Shown one piece after another: positions 43,172 to 51,554 of a stretch of 64,000 bases of DNA. The notes below the pieces were generated by a model. The model saw nothing but the letters and a program-made list of their open reading frames with translations, had not been told where the DNA came from and searched no databases. Every line of letters begins with the position of its first letter. Position 1 is the stretch's first letter. This stretch comes from JBBSBL01 sp963735885 (GTDB lineage: Bacteria; Actinomycetota; Thermoleophilia; Solirubrobacterales; Solirubrobacteraceae), in NCBI GenBank assembly GCA_963735885.1, contig CAVTMP010000004.1, positions 186,001 through 250,000 of the forward strand, given 5' to 3'. Position numbers and translations under genes: made by a program.

Positions 43172-44479
43172 ATGGAGAAGTTCGTCATCGAGGGAGGCGC
43201 GCCCCTCTCCGGCACCGTCGTGCCCGCCGGGAACAAGAACGGCGCGCTCCCCATCCTCGCCGCCGCGCTCCTCACCGAGGAGCAGGTCGTCGTGCGCAAC
43301 GTGCCGCGGATCGCCGACGTCGAGACCATGCTGCTGCTGCTCGAGGAGCTCGGCGCGACGGTCGAGCGGCGCGGCGGCGGCGAGGTGGCGATCACCACCG
43401 CCGGCGTCGATCGCCCGGAGGTCGATCGCGGGCTCTCGGAGCACATCCGGGCGTCGTTCCTGCTCGCGGGGCCGCTGCTGGCCCGCTTCGGCCACGTCCT
43501 CATGCCGCCGCCCGGCGGCGACGTCATCGGCCGCCGGCGACTCGACCCCCACCTCGACGCCTTCCGCGCGCTCGGCGCGCTCGTGCACCACGATCGCGAC
43601 ATCGAGCTGCGCGCGCCCGACCGCGGGCTCGGCGCCTGCGACATCCTCATGGACGAGCCCTCGGTCATGGGCACCGAGAACGCGCTGCTCGCCGCGGCGC
43701 TCACCCCGGGGGCCACGACGATCCGCAACGCCGCCAGCGAGCCCCACGTGCAGGACCTCGCCCGGATGCTCGTGGCGATGGGCGCCCCGATCGACGGCAT
43801 CGGCTCGAACGTCATGACGATCCACGGCTCCGAGCGGCTCGGCGGCTGCGAGCACGCGGTGGCGCCCGACCACATCGAGATCGGCTCCTTCATGGCCCTC
43901 GCGGGCGTGACCGGCGGCGAGCTCCTGGTCAAGAACGTCGTCCCCGAGGATCTCCGCATGATCCGCATGGTCTTCGAGCGGCTCGGCCTCGAGTCGGAGC
44001 TGCGCGGCACGGACGTCCACGTTCCGGGCGCTCAGAAGCTCGTCATCCGCAACGACTGGGGCGGGCACCAGCCCAAGGTCGAGGACGGGCCGTGGCCCGC
44101 CTTCCCGGCGGACCTCACGAGCATCGCGCTCGCGCTGGCCACCCAGTCGGAGGGGTCGGTGATCATCCACGAGAAGATGTTCGAGAACCGTCTCTTCTTC
44201 ACCGACAAGCTCTCGCTCATGGGCGCGGCGATCACGATCTGCGACCCGCACCGCGCGCTCGTCGTCGGGCCGCGGCGGCTGCGGGGCGAGCGGGTCGAGT
44301 CGCCGGACATCCGCGCCGGGATGGCCATGCTGATCGCCGCGCTCTGCGCCGAGGGGCGCACGGAGATCGGCAACGTGCGCCAGATCGACCGGGGGTACGA
44401 GCGCATCGACGAGCGGCTGCGCGATCTCGGCGGCCGGATCGAGCGCGTCGCGGACGCGCCCGCCCACGCCCACGCGTAG
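43172..44479 (+). CDS. murA: UDP-N-acetylglucosamine 1-carboxyvinyltransferase (Asp-type active site)
   Basis: First committed step of peptidoglycan synthesis, transferring enolpyruvate from PEP. 435 residues with the EPSP-synthase-like fold: VPAGNKNGALPILAAAL (Lys-Asn of the active site), HIRASFLLAGPLLARFG, NVVPEDLRMI, and HQPKVEDGPWPAFPADLTS. The loop that normally reads PGGC reads PGGDVIGRRRLDPH here, so residue 117 is Asp instead of the fosfomycin-alkylated Cys. ATG 43172 matches the family start (MEKFVIEGG); upstream in-frame ATG 43112 would overlap the divergent gene. Confidence 0.95.
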   Translation: MEKFVIEGGAPLSGTVVPAGNKNGALPILAAALLTEEQVVVRNVPRIADVETMLLLLEELGATVERRGGGEVAITTAGVDRPEVDRGLSEHIRASFLLAGPLLARFGHVLMPPPGGDVIGRRRLDPHLDAFRALGALVHHDRDIELRAPDRGLGACDILMDEPSVMGTENALLAAALTPGATTIRNAASEPHVQDLARMLVAMGAPIDGIGSNVMTIHGSERLGGCEHAVAPDHIEIGSFMALAGVTGGELLVKNVVPEDLRMIRMVFERLGLESELRGTDVHVPGAQKLVIRNDWGGHQPKVEDGPWPAFPADLTSIALALATQSEGSVIIHEKMFENRLFFTDKLSLMGAAITICDPHRALVVGPRRLRGERVESPDIRAGMAMLIAALCAEGRTEIGNVRQIDRGYERIDERLRDLGGRIERVADAPAHAHA

Positions 44480-44493
44480 CCGGGGGTCCCCTC

Positions 44494-45477
44494 ATGGTCC
44501 CCAGCATTCCCAGCGGCACCCGCGACGTGCTGCCCGACGAGATGCGGGAGCTCCGGGCGATCGGAGAGCGGCTCCGCGGGGTGTACGCCGAGGCCGGGTA
44601 CGGCGAGGTCTACACCCCCGCGCTGGAGTACGAGGACACGCTGGAGCGCGGCGGCTCTCCGGGCGTCCCGGCCTACCGGCTGTTCGACGAGCACGGCGCC
44701 GTCCTCGTCCTGCGCTCGGACATGACCGTGCCCATCGCGCGGGTGGCCGCGACGCGGTACGCGACCGCCGATCCGCCGCTGCGCTTCTGCTACGCCGCGC
44801 ACGCCTATCGCGGGGTCCGCCCGCAGCGGGGCCAGGCACGCGAGTTCCTGCAGTCCGGCGTCGAGCTCATCGGCGCGCCCGCGCCCGACGGCACCGTCGA
44901 GGCGCTGAGCGTGCTCTGCGCCGCCCTCGACGCGGCCGGGCTGCGCGACTACCGCGTCGGCCTCGGCGACGCGTCGCTCTATCCGGGCCTGCTCGACGCG
45001 TTGGGCGTCACCGGATCCGGGCGCGACCAGGTCCTGCACGAGCTCGCGACCCGCGACTTCGTCGGGCTCGAGCGCCATGTCGGCGCGCTCGGCCTCGATC
45101 GCGACGCGGCCGACCTGCTCGTCCGCGTGCCGCAGTCCCGCGGGGGGGCCGAGGCGCTGGAGGCCCGCGGCACCGGCGGGCCCGGGGGCGCGGCGCTGGC
45201 CGAGGCCGTGGGCGGGCTGCGCGCCGTGCACGAGCGCCTCCCGGACGGCGTCGCCGAGCGGGTGATCCTCGACCTCGGCCTCGCGCGCAACCTCGGCTAC
45301 TACACGGGCGCGGTCTTCGAGGTCTACGACCCTCGCCTGGGCGTCCCGATCGGCGGTGGTGGGCGCTACGACGACCTGCTCGGGCGCTTCGGGCGGCCGC
45401 TGCCCGCGGTCGGCTTCGCCGTGACGGTCGAACGGCTGCACATCGCGCTGACCGCGCAGGAGGAGGTGGCCCCGTGA
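44494..45477 (+). CDS. hisZ: ATP phosphoribosyltransferase regulatory subunit HisZ
   Basis: HisS-like paralogue of 327 residues that lacks the anticodon domain. It begins IPSGTRDVLPDEM and has the class II synthetase-type motif 2 region (LRFCYAAHAYRG, EFLQSGVELIGAP) and the final GGGGRYDDLLGRFG. HisZ pairs with a short HisG, and the very next gene is such a HisG, so this is not a tRNA synthetase. ATG is 14 bases after the murA stop. Confidence 0.9.
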   Translation: MVPSIPSGTRDVLPDEMRELRAIGERLRGVYAEAGYGEVYTPALEYEDTLERGGSPGVPAYRLFDEHGAVLVLRSDMTVPIARVAATRYATADPPLRFCYAAHAYRGVRPQRGQAREFLQSGVELIGAPAPDGTVEALSVLCAALDAAGLRDYRVGLGDASLYPGLLDALGVTGSGRDQVLHELATRDFVGLERHVGALGLDRDAADLLVRVPQSRGGAEALEARGTGGPGGAALAEAVGGLRAVHERLPDGVAERVILDLGLARNLGYYTGAVFEVYDPRLGVPIGGGGRYDDLLGRFGRPLPAVGFAVTVERLHIALTAQEEVAP

Positions 45478-46109
45478 GCGCGGCGGACGGCCTCACGATC
45501 GCGGTCCCGCGCGGCGCGCTCCTGGAGGGCGCGCTCGACGGGCTCGACCGGCTCGGGCTCGACACCGCCGAGGTGCGCGCGAACGACCGCAAGCTGCTGT
45601 TCGCCGATCAGGGCATCGTCACGATGCGCCCCTCCGACGTGCCGACCTACGTGGAGGCCGGGGCGGCCGATCTCGGGATCACCGGGAAGGACGTGCTCAT
45701 GGAGCAGTCCGAGCGGGCGGTCTACGAGGTGCTCGACCTCGGCTTCGGCGCCTGCCGGATGATCCTCGCCACCCGCGCCGGGCAGGACCCGGTGGCGGAG
45801 GCGCTGCGGCGGCTCGGCACCGCGCGGATCGCGACGAAGTACCCCCGCGTCGCCGCCGGGTTCTTCCAGCGCACCGGCCGGCAGGCCGAGATCGTGGAGG
45901 TGAGGGGCTCGGTCGAGCTCGCGCCGCTGACGGGGCTCGTCGACGGCATCGTCGATCTCACGGCGACCGGCACCACCCTGCGCGAGAACGGCCTCGTGAT
46001 CCGCGAGGAGATCGCGGCCTGCACCGCCCGGCTCATCGCGAACCCGGTGGCGCACAAGCTCCGCGCGGCGGAGATCGACGACGTGATCGGGCGTCTTCGT
46101 GCGGGTTGA
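45474..46109 (+). CDS. hisG: ATP phosphoribosyltransferase catalytic subunit, short form
   Basis: First step of histidine synthesis. 211 residues, the short form without the C-terminal histidine-binding domain. LTIAVPRGALLEGALDGL opens it; AADLGITGKDVLMEQ and the PRPP loop DLTATGTTLRENGL are conserved. GTGA overlap couples it to hisZ, whose product supplies regulation. The 3' end overlaps hisD by 11 bases. Confidence 0.95.
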   Translation: MSAADGLTIAVPRGALLEGALDGLDRLGLDTAEVRANDRKLLFADQGIVTMRPSDVPTYVEAGAADLGITGKDVLMEQSERAVYEVLDLGFGACRMILATRAGQDPVAEALRRLGTARIATKYPRVAAGFFQRTGRQAEIVEVRGSVELAPLTGLVDGIVDLTATGTTLRENGLVIREEIAACTARLIANPVAHKLRAAEIDDVIGRLRAG

Positions 46110-47392
46110 GCGCCGACGGCTCGACACCGCGGGCGAGGCCGCCGCGCTGGCCGAGCGCCTGCGGGCGCTGGCCCCGTCCGGTGGCGACGTCGCGGCGCAG
46201 GTCGGGGAGATCCTCGCCCGCGTGCGCGCCGAAGGTGACGCGGCGGTGCTGGAGCTCACGCGCCAGCTCGACCTCGCCGGCGAGGACCCCCCGGCGCTGA
46301 CCGTCGAGCGCGGCGGCGCTCGACGCCGCGCGCGAGGGCCTGGCGCCGGATGTCGCCGCGGCGCTCGAGGTGGCGATCGCCAACGTGCGCGCCGTGGCCG
46401 TCGCCGGGCTGCACGAGGACCGCGTCGTCGAGCTCGCGGCCGGTCAGCGGGTCCTGCTGCGGGAGGTGCCGGTGCGCCGCGCCGCGATCTACGTGCCGGG
46501 CGGGCGGGCGCCGTACCCCAGCAGCGTCGTGATGGGCGTCGTCACCGCGCGCGTCGCGGGCGTCGAGGACGTGGCCGTCTGCTCGCCGCCGGGACCCGGG
46601 GGCGAGGTCCATCCCGTCGTGCTCGGCGCCTGCGCGCTGGCCGGCGCCTCCCGGGTGCACCGGATCGGCGGCGCCCAGGCCGTGGCGGCGCTGGCGTTCG
46701 GCACGGTGACGGTGCCGGCGGTCGACGTCATCGCGGGCCCGGGCAACCTCTGGGTCACCGAGGCCAAGCGCCAGGTGTTCGGCACGGTCGGCATCGACGG
46801 CCTCGCCGGCCCGAGCGACGTCTTCGTGCTGCTCTCCGACGGCGCCGACCCGACGTGGGCGGCGCTCGACCTGCTCGCCCAGGCCGAGCACGGCCCGGCC
46901 ACCGTCGTGGTCGCCGCGTCGCCCGACGGCGCCCTGCTCGACGGGCTCGCCGCGGCGCTGAAGCGCCTGGCGGCGGAGCGGCCGACCGCCGATCCGGCGG
47001 GCGTCGTGCTCGTCGACACCGCCGACCTCGAGGAGGCGCTGGCCCTCGCCGAGGCCTTCGCGCCCGAGCACCTGAACCTGGCCGGCGGCGCCGCCGAGGC
47101 GCTCGCTCCGCGGGTGCGGGCCGCCGGCTGCGTGCTCGTCGGGGCGGGAACGGCGACCGCGTTCGGCGACTACGTCGCCGGCTCGAACCACGTCCTGCCG
47201 ACCGGCGGCACGGCCCGCTTCGGGTCGGGGCTCGGCCCGGCCGTGTTCCGGCGGCGGCTGAGCGAGGTGCGGGTGCCGGCCGGGGCCGCCGGGACGCTCG
47301 CGCCGCCGGGTGCGTCGCTGGCCCGCGCCGAGGGGTTCCCCCTCCACGCCGAGTCGATGGAGGCGCGCATGCGGGACAATCGCGACCCATGA
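46099..47392 (+). CDS. hisD: Histidinol dehydrogenase (one apparent +1 insertion)
   Basis: Zinc enzyme carrying out the last two oxidations of histidine synthesis. Conserved stretches: AAIYVPGGRAPYPSSVVMG, GGAQAVAALAFGT, IAGPGNLWVTEAKR, the active-site pair in FAPEHLNL, and GSNHVLPTGGTARFGSGLG. One extra base near 46317 (ggc-g-ctc) interrupts the N-terminal part; corrected length 430 residues. GTG 46099 overlaps hisG. Confidence 0.92.
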
Positions 47393-47982
47393 GCACCCGT
47401 CGCGCCGAGATTCATCGCGTCACCGGGGAGACCGACGTGCGCCTCGTGCTCGCGCTCGAGGGCGCCGGCGGGGGAGAGCGTCGCACCGGGGTCGGCTTCC
47501 TGGACCACATGCTCGACCTCGTCGCGCGCCACGGGCGCCTCGACCTCGACGTCGCGGCGACGGGCGACCTCGACACCGGGGCCCACCACACCGTCGAGGA
47601 CGTCGGGATCTGCCTGGGGCAGGCGCTCGACCGTGCGCTCGGCGAGCGCGCCGGGATCGTCCGCTACGGCTTCGCCGTCGTCCCGATGGACGAGGCGCGC
47701 GCCGCCTGCGCGATCGACGTCTCGGGCCGGCCGTTCTGCGCCGTGGACGCCGATCTGCCGGCGGGCGCCATCGGGACCTTCGACCACGACCTCGCCGAGG
47801 AGTTCCTTCGCGCCGTCGCCGCGAACGCCCGGCTGACCCTGCACGTGGCGGTCGAGCGCGGGACGAACGTCCATCACGTCATCGAGGCGATGTTCAAGGC
47901 GTTCGCGCGGGCGCTGCGCGCCGCGGTGGCCGTCGACCCGGACGAGGCGGGGGTCCCGAGCACGAAGGGCACGCTCACGTGA
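47389..47982 (+). CDS. hisB: Imidazoleglycerol-phosphate dehydratase
   Basis: 197-residue monofunctional HisB (no phosphatase domain). Manganese-binding patterns GFLDHMLDL, AHHTVEDVG, FDHDLAEEFL and HHVIEAMFKAFARAL are all present. ATG overlaps the hisD stop. Confidence 0.95.
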   Translation: MSTRRAEIHRVTGETDVRLVLALEGAGGGERRTGVGFLDHMLDLVARHGRLDLDVAATGDLDTGAHHTVEDVGICLGQALDRALGERAGIVRYGFAVVPMDEARAACAIDVSGRPFCAVDADLPAGAIGTFDHDLAEEFLRAVAANARLTLHVAVERGTNVHHVIEAMFKAFARALRAAVAVDPDEAGVPSTKGTLT

Positions 47983-48626
47983 GCCCCGGACCGCGCATCG
48001 CGATCCTCGACTACGGGATGGGGAACCGGCGCTCGGTCGAGAAGGCGCTGCAGCGCGTGGGCGCCCGCCCGCAGATCACCTCCGACCCGGGCGCGATCGC
48101 GGCCGCGGCGGGGCTCGTCCTGCCGGGCGTCGGGGCGTTCCGGGCCGGAATGACGCGGATCCGCGAGCGCGGTCTCGACGCGACCATGCGGGAGCGCGTG
48201 GCGGCCGGCGTCCCGCTGCTCGGCCTGTGTCTGGGGATGCAGCTGCTGTTCGATCGCTCCACGGAGCTCGGCGGGGCCGCGGGGCTCGGGTTGCTGCGCG
48301 GCGAGGTGACGCCGCTCGACGCGCGGGGCGAGCGGCTGCCGCACATCGGGTGGAACGCCGTGCGCTGGACGCGCCCCTCGCCGCTGACCGCCGGCCTGCC
48401 GGGCGAGACCTTCCTCTACCACGTCCATTCGCTCGCTCCCGTTCCCGCCGACCCGGCGGACGTGCTCGGGACGGCGGAGTACGGGACGCGATTCGTCGCC
48501 GCGGTGGCCCGCCCGCCGGTCTTCGGCGTGCAGTCGCATCCCGAGAAGTCCTCGACCCACGGGCTCGGGCTGCTCGCGAACTTCGCGGCCGTCTGCGCCG
48601 GCGTTCCCGCCGGCGTCGCCGCGTGA
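47979..48626 (+). CDS. hisH: Imidazole glycerol phosphate synthase, glutaminase subunit
   Basis: Class I glutamine amidotransferase, 215 residues, feeding ammonia to HisF. DYGMGNRRSVEKAL opens it, the nucleophile Cys is in LGLCLGMQLLF and the His-Glu pair in QSHPEKSS. GTGA overlap with hisB. HisF, its partner, is encoded just beyond hisA but from its own promoter. Confidence 0.94.
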   Translation: MSPGPRIAILDYGMGNRRSVEKALQRVGARPQITSDPGAIAAAAGLVLPGVGAFRAGMTRIRERGLDATMRERVAAGVPLLGLCLGMQLLFDRSTELGGAAGLGLLRGEVTPLDARGERLPHIGWNAVRWTRPSPLTAGLPGETFLYHVHSLAPVPADPADVLGTAEYGTRFVAAVARPPVFGVQSHPEKSSTHGLGLLANFAAVCAGVPAGVAA

Positions 48627-49351
48627 TCCTCTACCCGGCCGTGGACATTCGCGGCGGCCGGGCCGTCCGCCTGCGCCGCGGCGACTTCGACGCGGAGACC
48701 GTCTATGCGGCCGACCCGCTCGATGCGGCGCGGCGCTGGGTGGAGGGCGGCGCGCGCGTGCTCCACGTCGTCGACCTCGACGGGGCGCGGGCGGGCCGGC
48801 CCGTCGCCCTCGACTCGCTGCGGCGCATCGCCGAGGCGGCCGGCGTGCCCGTGCAGTACGGCGGCGGCCTGCGGACCGCGGCGGACGTCGACGCCGCGGT
48901 CGAGGCCGGCGCCGCACGGGTCGTGCTCGGCACCGCCGCCTACCGCGACGTGGACGTCCTCGACCACGCCGTGGCCGCGCACGGCGATCGTCTCGTCGTG
49001 TCGGTCGACGCGCGGCGCGGCAAGGTCGCCGCCGCCGGCTGGACCGAGCAGACCGACCTGCCCGCGGTCGACGTGATCGCCCGGCTGGCGGACCGCGGCG
49101 TACGGGCGTTCGTCTACTCGTCGATCGAGCGCGACGGCACGCTCGAGGGCCCGGACCTCGAGGAGGTGCGCGTCGTGGCGGCGGCGGTCCGCGGCCGGTT
49201 CGTGTACTCCGGCGGCGTCGGCCGGCTGGAGGACCTGGCGGCGCTCGCCCGGCTGCGCCAGGTGAACCTGGGCGGGGTGATCGTCGGGAGCGCGCTCTAC
49301 GAGGAGCGCTTCACGCTCCCCCAGGCGATCGCCGCGCTCGACGGCGGCTGA
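48623..49351 (+). CDS. hisA: ProFAR isomerase HisA
   Basis: TIM-barrel isomerase, 242 residues. ILYPAVDIRGGRAVRLRRGD carries the first catalytic Asp. LHVVDLDGARAG, PVQYGGGLRT, SSIERDGTLEGPD (second catalytic Asp) and the phosphate-binding end (YSGGVGRLEDL, GVIVGSALYE) are intact. Actinobacterial HisA can double as the tryptophan isomerase PriA; the sequence alone does not decide this here. Confidence 0.93.
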   Translation: MILYPAVDIRGGRAVRLRRGDFDAETVYAADPLDAARRWVEGGARVLHVVDLDGARAGRPVALDSLRRIAEAAGVPVQYGGGLRTAADVDAAVEAGAARVVLGTAAYRDVDVLDHAVAAHGDRLVVSVDARRGKVAAAGWTEQTDLPAVDVIARLADRGVRAFVYSSIERDGTLEGPDLEEVRVVAAAVRGRFVYSGGVGRLEDLAALARLRQVNLGGVIVGSALYEERFTLPQAIAALDGG

Positions 49352-49369
49352 GCGCCCGCCCCGCGGCGC

Positions 49370-49375
49370 TACGCT
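49370..49375 (+). promoter_or_regulatory. -10 element of hisF
   Basis: TACGCT ends 11 bases before the hisF ATG, giving a leader of about four bases. It separates hisF from the rest of the his operon. Confidence 0.5.
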
Positions 49376-49386
49376 CGCCGTCCGCC

Positions 49387-50173
49387 ATGCACTGCAAGCG
49401 CGTCATCCCCTGCCTCGACGTGGACGCCGGACGCGTCGTCAAGGGCGTGGGATTCGTCGAGCTCCGCGACGCCGGCGACCCGGTCGAGCTCGCCGAGCGC
49501 TACGACGCCGCGGGCGCCGACGAGCTCGTCTTCCTCGACATCACCGCGACGCACGATCGGCGCGACACCGTCGTCGACCTCGCCCGCCGCACCGCGGACA
49601 ACGTCTTCGTCCCGTTCACGATCGGGGGCGGGATCCGCTCGGCCGCGGACGCGCAGGCCGTGCTCGACGCCGGCGCCGACAAGGTGTCGGTCAACTCCGC
49701 CGCGGTGGCCCGACCCGACCTCGTGGACGAGCTCGCCGAGCGCTTCGGCGCCCAGTGCGTCGTCCTCGCGATCGACGCGAAGCGCCGCCGCCGGGGGAGA
49801 CGGCTGGGAGGTGTTCGTCGCCGGCGGGCGGACGCCCACCGGCCGCGACGCCGTGGCCTGGGCCCGCGAGGCGGTGGAGCGCGGGGCGGGGGAGATCCTG
49901 CTGACCAGCATGGACCGCGACGGCACCCTGGACGGCTACGACCTCGAGCTGACGCGGGCGGTCGCGGACGCGGTCGGCGTCCCCGTCATCGCCTCGGGCG
50001 GCGCCGGGACCCTCGCGCATCTCGAGGCGGGGCTCCGGGCGGGCGCCGACGCCGTCCTCTGCGCCTCGATCCTCCACTACGGCCGGCACTCGGTCCCCGA
50101 GATCAAGGCGCACCTCGCCGCGGCGGGCGTGCCGGTCCGGCCGGTGGCCGCGCGGGAGGACGGTCCCCGCTGA
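49387..50173 (+). CDS. hisF: Imidazole glycerol phosphate synthase, cyclase subunit (one apparent +1 insertion)
   Basis: TIM-barrel cyclase partner of HisH. KRVIPCLDVDAGRVVKGV includes the first catalytic Asp; FLDITATHD, TIGGGIRSAADAQ, DKVSVNSAAV, TSMDRDGTLDGYD (second Asp) and the phosphate site IASGGAGT are present. An extra base in the GC run near 49790 shifts the frame just before GGDGWEVFVAGGR; corrected length 261 residues. hisC, hisI/hisE and a hisN are not in the window. Confidence 0.92.
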
Positions 50174-50242
50174 GGATCAGTCGGGCGGGGGCGGCGACTC
50201 GGGCGGGGGCGGGGCGGTTCGCGGCACGACGCGCCCCGTCGC

Positions 50243-51514
50243 CTACCGCGGAACCAGGCCGAAGAGGTTCGCGTAGCCGGTCAGGTAGATCGCGCGACCG
50301 TCGGAGATCACCGGGTTGAACGATCCCTCGCGGAAGGCGAAGACGCGCCGGCCGGTGCGGGCGTCGAGCCCGACCGCGGACTTGGCCGCGAGGTTCGCGA
50401 AGTACGCGACGTTGCCGATGAGCGAGACGCCGCCGGAGATCTTCCCGCCCGCGGCGTGCTGCCAGCGGACGCCCCCGGACCGCGCGTCGAGCGCGTAGAG
50501 GTTGCCGTCGTAGGAGCCGATGTACACGGTCGGGCCGAGACCGCGCACCGTCGCCACGGCCGGGGAGGAGTAGACGTAGGCCCCCGTCCCGGTGGCCCAG
50601 GCCAGCGAGCCGTCGCGCTGGGTGAACGAGTAGACGCGCCCGTCGGTGTTGCCGAGGTAGATGCGTCCGTAGGCCGCGGCGGCCGTCGAGTAGAAGTTGC
50701 CGGACCCGAAGCCGAACGCGGTGCCGCTCGTGCCCACCGACCAGACCTTGCGCCCGTTGCGCAGGTCGAGGCAGTAGACGTGCCCCGTGTAGTCGCCGAA
50801 GAACAGCCGGTTGCCGACCCGCGTGATGCCGGCCTTCACCGCGCCCTGCGCCTTGAACGTCCACAGCGTCCGGCCCCGGCGGCGGTCGAGCGCGTAGACG
50901 GTGCCGTTCTCGCTCCCGAAGTACACGACGCTCGGCGTGAGCAGGGGAGAGGACTCGGCGCGACTCGGCAACTCGCGCGCCCACAGGACCTTCCCGTCAC
51001 GCTGGCGCAGCTTCACGGCGCGGCCCGTGTCGCCGCGGAAGCCCTTGAGGACGACGACGTAGACCCCGCCGTCGTCCACGGCGGGAGAGGCGGCGGCGAG
51101 CAGGCCGAGCTTGCGCTTCCAGCGCACCTTGCCGGTGCGCTTGTCGATCCGCAGCACGCCGGCGTTGTCGTTGAGGACGTACAGCGCCGGCCCGTCGATG
51201 ACCGGCGGGAACTCGAGCAGCGACGTGCCCCGGTAGGTCCAGGTCCGGCGGAACGGCGGCGCCAGCCGCCGGCTCGCCGGGAGGAAGGCGGCCCGGTCCG
51301 CGGCGTAGTGGTAGAAGGGCCAGCGGAAGGTGTCGCGCGGCGGCGGCCTGGGCCTCGGCGGAGCGGTGGGCGCGGTGAACTCGGCGTTCGGGTCCGAGAC
51401 GTTCCCCGGCTCGCGGAGGATGAGGAAGGTCGCGGCGGCGCCCGCGACCAGCGCGAGGAACGCGAGGACGTAGGGCCAGCGCCGCCGGCGGCGGCGGGCG
51501 CCCGGCGTCAGCAT
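50243..51514 (-). CDS. Membrane-anchored PQQ-type beta-propeller protein
   Basis: 423 residues: basic N-terminus, one TM helix (YVLAFLALVAGAAATFLI, about 13-30), a Pro-rich linker, then about seven repeats of the form GxVYALDxRxGxxxW (for example NGTVYALDRRRGRTLW, TGHVYCLDLRNGRKVW, DGNLYALDARSGGVRW). This is the BamB/PQQ-repeat fold on the outer face of the membrane. No catalytic quinoprotein residues can be named, so a structural or assembly role is likelier. TAGCAT lies eight bases before the ATG on its strand. Confidence 0.82.
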   Translation of the reverse strand: MLTPGARRRRRRWPYVLAFLALVAGAAATFLILREPGNVSDPNAEFTAPTAPPRPRPPPRDTFRWPFYHYAADRAAFLPASRRLAPPFRRTWTYRGTSLLEFPPVIDGPALYVLNDNAGVLRIDKRTGKVRWKRKLGLLAAASPAVDDGGVYVVVLKGFRGDTGRAVKLRQRDGKVLWARELPSRAESSPLLTPSVVYFGSENGTVYALDRRRGRTLWTFKAQGAVKAGITRVGNRLFFGDYTGHVYCLDLRNGRKVWSVGTSGTAFGFGSGNFYSTAAAAYGRIYLGNTDGRVYSFTQRDGSLAWATGTGAYVYSSPAVATVRGLGPTVYIGSYDGNLYALDARSGGVRWQHAAGGKISGGVSLIGNVAYFANLAAKSAVGLDARTGRRVFAFREGSFNPVISDGRAIYLTGYANLFGLVPR

Positions 51515-51522
51515 GGTGGGGG

Positions 51523-51528
51523 ATGCTA
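51523..51528 (-). promoter_or_regulatory. -10 element of the propeller gene
   Basis: TAGCAT on the minus strand, eight bases from the ATG at 51514. The gap of 40 bases to the divergent nucleotidyltransferase gene must also hold that gene's promoter, which I cannot identify with confidence. Confidence 0.5.
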
Positions 51529-51554
51529 CCGGCGAGTCTCCCGGACTCCCGGCC

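Noticed and set aside
50183..50215. G-rich repeat after hisF as a quadruplex element
   Set aside because: Runs of G are common at this GC content; loops are uneven and the site is just a short convergent gap.
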